From the NCBI GenBank assembly GCA_017960605.1, contig JAGCYV010000019.1, positions 1 through 56,889 on the forward strand: DNA of 56,889 bases, read 5' to 3'. Under the pieces are notes generated by a model that was given only the letters and a program-made list of their open reading frames with translations, searched no databases and had not been told where the DNA came from. Made by a program: the position numbers and the translations under genes. This stretch comes from Bacteroidales bacterium. GTDB lineage: Bacteria; Bacteroidota; Bacteroidia; Bacteroidales; P3. Shown one piece after another: positions 15,531 through 23,545 of this stretch (its first letter is position 1; each line of letters opens with the position of its first letter).

Positions 15531-16928
15531 ATGTTCAGTAAAGAGACTTACATCGCGCGGCGCGAGCAGCTGCGCAAGGACGTGGGGCACGGCCTCATCA
15601 TCATGCCGGGCAACCACGAGGCCCCGTGCAACTACAAGGACAACACGTACTGGTTCCGTCAGGACAGCACGTTCCTGTATTTCTTCGGCCTCCAGCGCGA
15701 AGACCTCATCGGCGTGCTCGATTGCGAGACGGGCAAGGACTATATCTTCGCCAACGACTACGACATAGACGACATTATCTGGACGGGTCCGCTGCCGAGC
15801 GTGAAGGAGCTGGCGGCCAGCGTGGGTGTGGAGAACACGGGCACCCCGAAGATGCTGCGCGACATCATCGCCACGATGAAGTCGCCCGTGAACGGCAAGC
15901 CGATGCCGCACTACCTACCCCCCTATCGCGCCGACATCCGCGCCGACCTGACGGATCTGCTGGGTGTGCCCTACCCGCAGGTGAACCGCCACGCCTCGAT
16001 GGAGCTCATCCTGGCTTGCGTGAAGCAGCGCATGATCAAGAGTCCCGAGGAGATCGCCGAAATCGAGAAAGCCATCGCGACGGCTTACAATATGCACGTG
16101 GGAGCCATGAAACTGGCCATGCCCGGCCGCTACGAGTACGAGCTGGCGGGCTTCATGGAGGGCGAAGCCTGGAAGGGCAACGGCCCCGTGAGCTTCCCCG
16201 TCATCATGACGGTGCACGGCGAGACCCTCCACAACCACGGACACAACAACCGCCTCGAGGTAGGCCGCATGCTGGTGATGGACGCCGGCTGCGAGACGCC
16301 GATGAACTACTGCTCCGACATCACCCGCACGGTGCCCGTGGGAGGCCGCTTCGACGAGCGTCAGAAGACAATTTACGAAATCGTGCTCAGCGCCCAGCTG
16401 GAGGCCGCCGCCGTGACGCGCCCGGGCATCACCTACAAGGAGGTGCACCAGGCCGCGAGCCGCAAACTGGCCGAAGGCTACCGCGCCCTTGGCATCCTCA
16501 AGGGCAGCGTGGATGACATCGTGGAAGCCGGCGCCCACAGCCTCCTCATGCCCCACGGCCTGGGCCACATGATGGGCCTCGACGTGCACGACATGGAGAA
16601 CTACGGCCAGATCAACGTGGGATACGACGAGGAGACGCGTCCGAGCGAGCAGTTCGGCTTGGGCAGCCTGCGCTGCGGCCGCCGTCTGCAGCCGGGCTTC
16701 GTCATCACCGACGAGCCGGGATGCTACTTCATCCCCGCCCTGATCGACAAATGGCGCGCCGAGGGCACCTGCAAGGACTTCGTGAACTTTGACGAGCTGG
16801 AGAAATGGAAGGACTTCGGCGGCATCCGTATCGAGGACGACGTGCTGGTGACCGAGACGGGCAGCCGCATCCTCGGCAAACCGATACCCAAGACGGTGAA
16901 GGAGATCGAGGAGGTGATGGCGCAGTGA
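15531..16928 (+). CDS. pepP: Xaa-Pro aminopeptidase (M24B family, AMP_N domain)
   Basis: This cytoplasmic metallo-aminopeptidase of 465 residues removes N-terminal residues preceding proline. Residues about 1-140 are the AMP_N domain (SKETYIARREQLRKDV...DSTFLYFFGL). The rest is a creatinase-fold domain carrying the dinuclear metal ligands: aspartates in MDAGCETPMNYCSDITRTV, histidine in HGLGHMMGLDVHD, and glutamates in TDEPGCYF and GIRIEDDVLVTE. All expected ligands are present. Length fits the PepP group. The ATG follows an A-rich leader (AAAAAAAAACGACATAAAT). Codon GC content is high compared with the AT-rich repeats that follow. Confidence 0.92.
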   Translation: MFSKETYIARREQLRKDVGHGLIIMPGNHEAPCNYKDNTYWFRQDSTFLYFFGLQREDLIGVLDCETGKDYIFANDYDIDDIIWTGPLPSVKELAASVGVENTGTPKMLRDIIATMKSPVNGKPMPHYLPPYRADIRADLTDLLGVPYPQVNRHASMELILACVKQRMIKSPEEIAEIEKAIATAYNMHVGAMKLAMPGRYEYELAGFMEGEAWKGNGPVSFPVIMTVHGETLHNHGHNNRLEVGRMLVMDAGCETPMNYCSDITRTVPVGGRFDERQKTIYEIVLSAQLEAAAVTRPGITYKEVHQAASRKLAEGYRALGILKGSVDDIVEAGAHSLLMPHGLGHMMGLDVHDMENYGQINVGYDEETRPSEQFGLGSLRCGRRLQPGFVITDEPGCYFIPALIDKWRAEGTCKDFVNFDELEKWKDFGGIRIEDDVLVTETGSRILGKPIPKTVKEIEEVMAQ

Positions 16929-16948
16929 ATATGCCTCGTGAATATGGG

Positions 16949-17001
16949 AAGTTATAGAAGTTAAAGAAGTTATCGCGCTACGCGCTAGAAGTTAAAGGCA
17001 A
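16949..17001. repeat. Short-repeat array, 5'-side arm of four-helix-bundle copy 2
   Basis: Units of GAAGTTAAA/GAAGTTAT are interrupted by the palindromic CGCGCTACGCGC. The inner end GAAGTTAAAGGCAA is a near-exact inverted copy (one base gap) of TTGCTTTAACTTC at 17391-17403, after the gene. The layout is the same as around copy 1 but with a different unit sequence. Confidence 0.75.
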
Positions 17002-17010
17002 TACCCAATT

Positions 17011-17385
17011 ATGACAAATACGTTTGAGGATCTTGTCGCATGGCAAAAGGCCAGAGTATTTATCAAACACACCTATCAACTGACAAGCCGGTTCCCCCAT
17101 ACGGAGCAATTCGGGCTCACATCACAGTTCAGGCGTGCCGCCGTATCTATCGCTGCCAACATCGCTGAGGGATATAAACGTATGGGAAAAGACGACAAAC
17201 TCCGATTCTTTAACTATTCCCAGGGAAGCCTTGAAGAATGTAGATGCTATATCATCTTGTCGCAAGACCTCCAATATATTACAGAAGAAGAAAGCGCATC
17301 GCTCCTTCAAGAAATCGAAGACACAAGCCGACTGCTTAACTCCTACTGCAGCGCCATAACAACAAGAAAGACCTGGGACGCCTGA
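17011..17385 (+). CDS. Four-helix-bundle protein (23S rRNA intervening-sequence / Avd-like family), copy 2
   Basis: This 124-residue paralogue of the protein at 4408-4782 has the same length and is collinear. The central block LTSQF-RAAVSIAANIAEGY and the LRF-NYSQGSLEECRCYI block are nearly unchanged, while the C-terminal helix (from about residue 90) is the most diverged. The function of the family is unknown. The gene lies between an M24 peptidase and a nucleoside kinase on the same strand, but repeat arrays separate it from both. The spacing from the 5' array to the ATG is only about 10 bp (CAATACCCAATT), with no Shine-Dalgarno sequence. Being enclosed by inverted arrays at both loci argues for spread as a unit. 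Confidence 0.85.
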   Translation: MTNTFEDLVAWQKARVFIKHTYQLTSRFPHTEQFGLTSQFRRAAVSIAANIAEGYKRMGKDDKLRFFNYSQGSLEECRCYIILSQDLQYITEEESASLLQEIEDTSRLLNSYCSAITTRKTWDA

Positions 17386-17390
17386 TGCTT

Positions 17391-17682
17391 TTGCTTTAAC
17401 TTCTTTAATTCTTTAACACCCAAGAAAAAAACAGCAGAATAGATTAAAGTCGCCAAAAGCATTTGTCTTTAACTTCTTTAACTTCTTTAATTCTTTAACT
17501 CCCAAGAAGAAAAACAGCAGAATAGAATAAAGTCGCCAAAAGCATTTGTCTTTAACTTCTTTAACTTCTTTAATTCTTTAACTCCCAAGAAGAAAAACAA
17601 CAGAATAGAATAAAGTCGCCAAAAGCATTTGTCTTTAACTTCTTTAACTTCTTTAATTCTTTAACTCCCAAGAAGAAAAAAA
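17391..17682. repeat. 83-bp tandem repeat built on a CTTTAACTT array
   Basis: This fills the interval between the four-helix-bundle gene and the nucleoside kinase. Units beginning CTTTAACTT start at 17394, 17467, 17550 and 17633; the last three are spaced exactly 83 bp, and the first is shorter by one 9-mer. Each unit has a short array (CTTTAACTT, CTTTAATT), then CCCAAGAAGAAAAACAG, AGAATAAAGTCGCC and AAAAGCATTTGT, which leads into the next array. The final partial unit ends in the A-rich leader of the kinase. The copies differ at only a few bases, so amplification was recent. Confidence 0.9.
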
Positions 17683-19383
17683 ATGAACAAAGTCGAGATT
17701 GTGCTCGCGAATACGGGCGAGCGGATGATGGTCGAGCCGGGGACTCAGGTCGCCCAGCTGGCAGAAGAGTATGTGAAACAAAAGACCGCGGCCGACGGGA
17801 AAGCCCCGTGGCCCATCCTCGGAGCCCTGGTGAACAACGAGGTGGAGCCGCTGCATTTCCGGATTTACACCCCCAAGGTAGTGAAACTGCTGGACATCCG
17901 CGACCGCCAAGGGTTCCGCATGTACCGCAACGCGCTGTGCCTCATGCTCTACAAGGCCGTACACGACTGCTACCCAACGGCACATCTCTCGATTGACCAC
18001 TCGCTGCAGAACGGCTTCTACTGCCGCATCGAACCTACGGAGGAAGCTGATAGCAATGAGTCTCTAGCAGATAAAATGGAGGTGTGCCGCACGGTGCGGG
18101 AACGCATGATAGCGCTGCAGGAGCAGGACCTGCCCTTCACCAGCGAGACCCTGCTGATGAACGACGCCATCGACCTCATCCGCCCGCGGGAAATAGACCG
18201 CACGCTCTATATCCTGGAGCACCTGCGACAGCTGTATATCGAGATGAACTTTCTCGACGACACGGTACACAAAGTCAACGGCAAGCTGGCTCCGAGCACG
18301 GGATGCATCACCACATGGGACTTCCGCACCTACGAGGACGGCTACCTGCTGCTGTGCGCCGACCCCGAACATCCCGACAAGCTGTCGATGTTCAGCGACA
18401 CCCCGAAGCTCTTCGCCATCTTCCGCGAGCACCACAAATGGGTCGATCTGCTGCACACGCCGACGGTGAGCGACTACAACCGCATCGTGCACGAGGGCGG
18501 CGGACAGCAGCTGATACTGCTGGCCGAAGCGCTGCACGAGAAGAAATATGCCGAAATCGCCGAACAGGTGCGTCAGAGCGGCACCCGGATGGTGCTGCTG
18601 GCCGGTCCGAGCAGTAGCGGAAAGACCACCTCGTGCCGCCGCCTGAGCGTGCAGCTCTCGGTGCTGGGCTACGACGTGAACCAGCTCTCGCTCGACGACT
18701 ACTTCCTCGGTCGCGACCGCACCCCCAAGTTGCCCAATGGGGAATATGACTTCGAGAGCGTCGATGCCCTCGACATACCGCTGCTGAACGAACACCTCAA
18801 CGCCCTCTTCCGCGGCGAGGAGGTGCAGATACCGACCTACGACTTCATCAAGGGCGAGCCGTTCTACAGCGGCAAGACGCTGAAACTGGGCCCCCAAAGC
18901 ATCCTCGTGGTGGAGGGCATCCACGCCCTGAACCCCAAGCTCACGGCCGAGATCGACGAAGGACTGAAATACAAGGTCTATGTCAGCGCCCTCACCCAGC
19001 TGGCCATCGACGACCTGAACATCATCCACGGCACCGACAACCGGCTGGTGCGCCGCATCGTGAGGGACAACAACTTCCGCGGCTGGAACGCCTATCAGAC
19101 GATACACCGGTGGCCCGAGGTGGTGCGTGGCGAAAGGATCCACATCTTCCCCTATCAGGAGAACGCCAACGTGATGTTCAACAGCGCGCTGCTGTATGAA
19201 CTAGGCGTACTGAAACGCTATGCAGAGCCGCTACTGAAACAGGTGCCGGAAGATTGCGAGGAGTATTCGATTGCGAAGCAGCTGCTGACCTTCTCGGAGC
19301 TGCTGCTGCCCATCGACGACAAGTTCATCCCGTACAACAGCATCATGCGCGAGTTCCTGGGCGGGAGCACGTTCGAATACTAA
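17683..19383 (+). CDS. Nucleoside (uridine) kinase with N-terminal TGS-like domain
   Basis: This 566-residue protein is typical of Bacteroidota 'nucleoside kinases'. Residues about 1-60 resemble a TGS domain. Residues about 60-280 resemble the editing or second additional domain of threonyl-tRNA synthetase. The last 270 residues are a uridine kinase/phosphoribulokinase domain with the P-loop GPSSSGKTT near residue 308 and an SLDDYFLGRDRTP segment. It probably phosphorylates uridine or cytidine in pyrimidine salvage; the job of the N-terminal part is unknown. The 3' end overlaps the convergent shikimate kinase gene by 4 bp. The leader is the last unit of the 83-bp repeat, so expression could depend on that array. 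Confidence 0.87.
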   Translation: MNKVEIVLANTGERMMVEPGTQVAQLAEEYVKQKTAADGKAPWPILGALVNNEVEPLHFRIYTPKVVKLLDIRDRQGFRMYRNALCLMLYKAVHDCYPTAHLSIDHSLQNGFYCRIEPTEEADSNESLADKMEVCRTVRERMIALQEQDLPFTSETLLMNDAIDLIRPREIDRTLYILEHLRQLYIEMNFLDDTVHKVNGKLAPSTGCITTWDFRTYEDGYLLLCADPEHPDKLSMFSDTPKLFAIFREHHKWVDLLHTPTVSDYNRIVHEGGGQQLILLAEALHEKKYAEIAEQVRQSGTRMVLLAGPSSSGKTTSCRRLSVQLSVLGYDVNQLSLDDYFLGRDRTPKLPNGEYDFESVDALDIPLLNEHLNALFRGEEVQIPTYDFIKGEPFYSGKTLKLGPQSILVVEGIHALNPKLTAEIDEGLKYKVYVSALTQLAIDDLNIIHGTDNRLVRRIVRDNNFRGWNAYQTIHRWPEVVRGERIHIFPYQENANVMFNSALLYELGVLKRYAEPLLKQVPEDCEEYSIAKQLLTFSELLLPIDDKFIPYNSIMREFLGGSTFEY

Positions 19384-19853
19384 AAAACTGGATGGGTTCC
19401 GTCAAGAATAACGGGGGCTCGTAGATAGACGGGCTCCCGTTCTTTGAGTTGGCGCTCGATGGTGGCGCGCATCTCGGGTTCGGGGAGGCCGTGCATCAAA
19501 GGACGCGGGTTGCGGCTGCGGAGGGCCCGCTCGACGAGGGCATCAACAGGCATACGCAGATAGATGGCGGTACCGTGGGCGAGGATGAAGTCCATATTGC
19601 CACTGTGACAGGGAGTGCCGCCGCCGGTGGCGATGACGTAGTTGTCGAGGTCGGCGGTGGAGAGCAGCAACTGAGTCTCCAGCTTGCGGAAAGCCTCCTC
19701 GCCGAAGCGCGAGAAGAACATGGGGACGGTGTAGTGATAGCGGGCCTCGAAGGCGCGGTCGATATCGAGGAATGTCATGCCTCGCTCATCCGCCAGCTTC
19801 CGCCCGAAGGTGGATTTGCCACAATACATGTATCCCACAAGGTAATAGTTCAT
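19380..19853 (-). CDS. aroK: Shikimate kinase
   Basis: This enzyme phosphorylates shikimate with ATP in the chorismate pathway. The protein has 157 residues, slightly short but complete. The P-loop is GYMYCGKST (K13, S14), the shikimate-binding DIDRAFE and R residues follow, and the ATGGG motif lies near residue 77. The LID region RSRNPRPL is present. It is the last gene of the minus-strand run starting at 35.3 kb and is separated from recN by a repeat array. aroQ, another step of the same pathway, is far away at 54.2 kb. Confidence 0.92.
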   Translation of the reverse strand: MNYYLVGYMYCGKSTFGRKLADERGMTFLDIDRAFEARYHYTVPMFFSRFGEEAFRKLETQLLLSTADLDNYVIATGGGTPCHSGNMDFILAHGTAIYLRMPVDALVERALRSRNPRPLMHGLPEPEMRATIERQLKEREPVYLRAPVILDGTHPVF

Positions 19854-19858
19854 AATTC

Positions 19859-19899
19859 AGGAGTTAAGGAGACAGGAGATAAGGAGATAAGGAGTTAGG
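19859..19899. repeat. Solo short-repeat array between recN and aroK
   Basis: About five units of GGAGATAA/GGAGACA/GGAGTTA are on the plus strand, with no partner arm and no four-helix-bundle gene. The recN stop codon TAA (19895-19897) lies inside the first unit, and the array ends about 8 bp before the aroK ATG. In the mRNA it would read as pyrimidine-rich CUCC repeats. Confidence 0.75.
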
Positions 19900-21550
19900 A
19901 CATCAGTTCTTTGGCAGTTTGGAGGGCGGCAGCGGTCGGGGGGTCGCTGCTGAGCATGGTGGCCACCTCGGTGACGCGGTCGGAGGCATCGAGTTCGCGG
20001 ATGAGCGATACGGTGCGGTCACCGTCGGTCTCCTTATAGACTTTCAGGTGCTGTGCCGCCCGGGCGGCAATCTGGGGCAGGTGTGTGATGGCGATAACCT
20101 GCATCTTCTCCGCCATACGGCTCATGATGCGGCCCACAGCCACCGAGATGTCGCCGCTGACGCCGGTGTCTATCTCATCGAAGATGATGGTGGGCAGCAG
20201 GGTACGGGAGGTGAGCATGCTCTTGACGGCCAGCATCAGACGCGACAACTCGCCGCCGCTGGCCACCTTGGAGAGGTCGCGCAGTTCGCCACCGCGGTTG
20301 GCGTTGAAGAGGAACTGCACAGCATCATGTCCCATGGGACCGTAATCAGGCAGATCGGTGAGTGAGACACTGAATCGGGCTTCGGGCATGCCAAGTTCGT
20401 GCAACGTAGGCAGGATGCCCTTCGAGAGTGTGTCGCCAGCCTGACGACGGGCCTTGGTGAGGCTGTCGGCGGCGGATTGAACACGTGAGAAAGCCTTATC
20501 GACCTGCCCTTGGAGGTCGCGAATGCGGTCGTCGAGGGTGGCGATGCTTTGCAGGCGACGGTCGAGGTCGTCGCGGAGGACGATGAGGGATTCCACGGAA
20601 TCCACGCCATGTTTCTTCTGGAGGCGGTAAAGCAGCGCCAGACGGTCGTCAATCTGCTGCTGACGCTCGGGGCTATAGCTGACGGATTCGGCGGTATGCT
20701 GCAACTCGCGGTTGATGTCGTCGAGTTCTATCAGGGTGGAGTCGAGCCGCGAGAGCAACGCCTCGGCATCGGGATGATAGGCGGCGATATGATCCAACGC
20801 CGCCTTTGCCTGCCGTAGGCCCGAGAGTACCGCCTGAGTTCCATCGCCGTCGAGCAAGGTGGCGGCAGTGGCCAGTCCTTCGCGGACCGACTCGGCGTGA
20901 GCCATCAGACGAGACTCCTGCTCGAGGGGCTCCTGCTCACCCTCAACGAGGGCGGCAGCGGAGAGTTCGTCGTACTGGAACTGAAGATAGTCCTGCTCAC
21001 GGCGGTTCTGAGCCTCGGTAGAGGTCAGTTCTTCGAGGTCTCGCTTGAGGCGAGAGTACTCAACGTAAGCAGATTGGTAAGTATTCAGCGTTGAAGGGTT
21101 AGTGGATAGTGTGTCGAGAAGCGAGATTCGGAAGCGGCTGTCGGCGAGGGTGAGCGTCTGGTGCTGGGAGTGGATGTCGATGATGGCAGCACCGAGGCTG
21201 CGGAGGAATGGCAGCTGGACGGGGGTGTCGCCGGCGAAAGCACGACTGCGTCCCGTAGGCAAGATTTCACGGCGCAGGATGAGCTGATCGTCGTAATCGA
21301 CATCGGCCTCAGCGAAGATGGGTTCCAGCCCCAAGCCGGAGATGTCGAACTGGGCTTCGACAATGCACTTACGCTCTTTGTCGGCCAAAACGGCGGTGTC
21401 GGCCCGCTGACCGAGCAGCAGCCCGAGGGCGCCAAGCATGATACTCTTACCCGCACCCGTCTCGCCGGTGATGGCCACGAAACCCGGCCCGAACGAGATA
21501 TCGGTCTTACGGATGAGGGCGTAGTTTTCTATATGGAGTGTTGTAAGCAT
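19895..21550 (-). CDS. recN: DNA repair protein RecN
   Basis: RecN is an SMC-like ATPase acting early in double-strand break repair. The protein has 551 residues, the usual length. The Walker A GETGAGKS is at 29-36. The central region (about 160-370) is charged and helical, fitting the short coiled coil. The ABC signature SGGELSRLML is near residue 431, followed by Walker B TIIFDEIDTGVSG and the ITHLPQIAARA motif. The last codon and stop are formed by a repeat array, so the C-terminus may vary between strains. The gene lies 3 bp downstream of sufS. Confidence 0.94.
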   Translation of the reverse strand: MLTTLHIENYALIRKTDISFGPGFVAITGETGAGKSIMLGALGLLLGQRADTAVLADKERKCIVEAQFDISGLGLEPIFAEADVDYDDQLILRREILPTGRSRAFAGDTPVQLPFLRSLGAAIIDIHSQHQTLTLADSRFRISLLDTLSTNPSTLNTYQSAYVEYSRLKRDLEELTSTEAQNRREQDYLQFQYDELSAAALVEGEQEPLEQESRLMAHAESVREGLATAATLLDGDGTQAVLSGLRQAKAALDHIAAYHPDAEALLSRLDSTLIELDDINRELQHTAESVSYSPERQQQIDDRLALLYRLQKKHGVDSVESLIVLRDDLDRRLQSIATLDDRIRDLQGQVDKAFSRVQSAADSLTKARRQAGDTLSKGILPTLHELGMPEARFSVSLTDLPDYGPMGHDAVQFLFNANRGGELRDLSKVASGGELSRLMLAVKSMLTSRTLLPTIIFDEIDTGVSGDISVAVGRIMSRMAEKMQVIAITHLPQIAARAAQHLKVYKETDGDRTVSLIRELDASDRVTEVATMLSSDPPTAAALQTAKELMS

Positions 21551-21553
21551 GGC

Positions 21554-22756
21554 TTATTGCAACATGGGAAGGATTCGTGTCAAAGCATTAAAAAGGGCAT
21601 CGACCTCTTCTCTCGTGTTGTATGCGGCGAAGGAGGCGCGGACGGTGCCGGGGATATGGTAGCGGTCCATGACGGGCTGGGTGCAATGGTGGCCGGTACG
21701 GACGGCGATGCCAAGCTGATCGAGCAGCGTACCCACGTCGTAAGGATGCGCGTCACCCACGAGGAACGAGAGTACGGCGGCCTTGTGCGGCGCGGTGCCA
21801 AAGAAACGGATGCCCGGCAAAGCAGAAAGACGCTCGGTGGCATACACTAGCAAATCTGCTTCAATGGCGGCGATATTGGCGATGCCCACTTCCTGCATGA
21901 AGTCAATGGCGCGGCCCAATCCCAGCACATCGCCCACCGACGGGGTGCCGGCCTCGAACTTGAAAGGCATCTGATTGTAGGTGGTGCGCTCGAAGGTAAC
22001 TGTCTCAATCATCTCTCCCCCACCCTGATATGGCGGCAATTCGTTGAGCATTTCCTCGCGGCCGTACATCACGCCAACCCCCATGGGGGCGTACATCTTG
22101 TGACCCGAGAAGCAATAGAAGTCGCATCCAATGGCCTGCACATCGACCGACAGATGCGACACCGCCTGAGCTCCGTCGATAAGCACCGGCACGCCGTGGG
22201 CGTGGGCGATGGCTACGATACGCTCCACAGGGTTCACGGTGCCAAGTGTGTTGCTCACATGGCATACCGCCACGATACGGGTCTTGGGAGAGAACAGTCG
22301 CTCGTAGGCATCGAGGTCGAGGACTCCTTCGTCGCTGAAAGGGATGGGGCGCAGGGTAGCTCCTGCCAACTGCCATGGGACGATGTCGCTGTGGTGCTCC
22401 ATGCCGGAGACAATCACTTCGTCGTCGCCTTGGAAGAAACGCTTGGCGAAGGAACTGGCCACCAAGTTGATGCTCTCCGTGGTGCCGCGGGTGAAGACCA
22501 CCTCGTGGCTGTGGCGGGCGTTGATGAAAGACTGCACCTGACGACGGACCGCCTCATAACGGTCGGTGGCTTCGGCTGCCAGGTGGTGGGCTCCACGGTG
22601 GATATTGGCGTTGAGATGCAGATAATAGTCGGCCAACGTGTCGATGACCGTCTGCGGCTTCTGCGTGGTGGCGGCATTATCGAGATAGACCAACCGATGG
22701 CCGTGCACCTCGGTATCAAGTATCGGGAACTGATTTCTTATGTTGTCGGTGTTCAT
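21554..22756 (-). CDS. sufS: Cysteine desulfurase, SufS family
   Basis: This PLP enzyme takes sulfur from cysteine for iron-sulfur cluster assembly. The protein has 400 residues. The PLP lysine is in CFSGHKMYAPMGVG (near residue 215) and the catalytic cysteine in RTGHHCTQPVM (near residue 355), the group II (SufS/CsdA) form. The N-terminal FPILDTEVHGHRLVYLDNAATTQKP is the normal start. No sufBCD genes are next to it. The neighbours are a DedA protein gene 18 bp upstream and recN 3 bp downstream, so it seems to be in a housekeeping transcript. Confidence 0.93.
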   Translation of the reverse strand: MNTDNIRNQFPILDTEVHGHRLVYLDNAATTQKPQTVIDTLADYYLHLNANIHRGAHHLAAEATDRYEAVRRQVQSFINARHSHEVVFTRGTTESINLVASSFAKRFFQGDDEVIVSGMEHHSDIVPWQLAGATLRPIPFSDEGVLDLDAYERLFSPKTRIVAVCHVSNTLGTVNPVERIVAIAHAHGVPVLIDGAQAVSHLSVDVQAIGCDFYCFSGHKMYAPMGVGVMYGREEMLNELPPYQGGGEMIETVTFERTTYNQMPFKFEAGTPSVGDVLGLGRAIDFMQEVGIANIAAIEADLLVYATERLSALPGIRFFGTAPHKAAVLSFLVGDAHPYDVGTLLDQLGIAVRTGHHCTQPVMDRYHIPGTVRASFAAYNTREEVDALFNALTRILPMLQ

Positions 22757-22774
22757 TGTTTAGTCATTACGAAG

Positions 22775-23542
22775 TTAAGACAAATGTTCTTGCGATGCCT
22801 TCCTTTTCTTCTTGATGAAGTAGCGGATGACGAAGAAAAGCACAACGAGCAGAACAAGGCCGATAATAGCGTAACTGATTTCGTTGCTGTAACGCTCGAC
22901 GACAGAGATATCGCCTGCCAGATGGGCCAGATAGCCCAACAGTGCAAGGACGAAGTTCCAGGCAGCGGCACCGAGGGTGGTGTAGAACACAAAAGCGCCG
23001 ATATTCATCTTGGCCAAGCCTGCGGGGATGGAGATAAGCTGCCGGATGACCGGTATGAAACGTCCCACCAGCGTAGATACCACGCCATGGTCGTTGAAAT
23101 AGGACTCTGCCTTCTCTATCTTCTCGCTCGAAAGCTGAAGCATATGGCCCAGCTTACTGTTGGCAAAGGCATAGATGATGGGTCGTCCGAGCCAACGTGA
23201 GAGAAAATAGTTGATGAGTGCGCCCAGCAAGGCTCCCAAGGTACCGAACAGCACCACCAGCCACCAGTTCATGCCGCTTTGACTATTTTCGTCGAGAGCC
23301 ACATAGACGGCTGGGGGGATGACCACCTCGGACGGGAAAGGTATGAACGAGCTCTCGAGCGTCATCAATCCGCCCACCGCCAGGTAGTTCATATGAGCGT
23401 CGTACCAATGCAGCACCGAGGCTACCCAGCCACTCTTGGTGGTATCGACCGATTCGGCCACGTGGGTCGTCTGGGCCTGAACCACAGGTGCCAGGACCAT
23501 CATAGCCGCCAACAAAATCAAAGCAAGTCTATTTTTCTTCAT
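22775..23542 (-). CDS. DedA family membrane protein
   Basis: This inner membrane protein of 255 residues belongs to the DedA/VTT family, members of which act in lipid scrambling, including undecaprenyl phosphate recycling. Recognisable are the N-terminal reentrant region with SSFIPFPSEVVIPPA, the glycine-rich membrane segment LVVLFGTLGALLGALINYFLSRWLGRP, and the conserved GRFIPVIRQLISIPAGLAKM. A C-terminal transmembrane helix ends in a basic tail. It carries an extra N-terminal hydrophobic segment resembling a cleavable signal peptide (ending VQAQT), which makes it longer than typical members. Confidence 0.88.
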   Translation of the reverse strand: MKKNRLALILLAAMMVLAPVVQAQTTHVAESVDTTKSGWVASVLHWYDAHMNYLAVGGLMTLESSFIPFPSEVVIPPAVYVALDENSQSGMNWWLVVLFGTLGALLGALINYFLSRWLGRPIIYAFANSKLGHMLQLSSEKIEKAESYFNDHGVVSTLVGRFIPVIRQLISIPAGLAKMNIGAFVFYTTLGAAAWNFVLALLGYLAHLAGDISVVERYSNEISYAIIGLVLLVVLFFVIRYFIKKKRKASQEHLS

Positions 23543-23545
23543 ATA

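Noticed and set aside
17394-17682. CRISPR array
   Set aside because: The 83-bp units are tandem copies including the would-be spacers, which are identical between units, and no cas gene is present.
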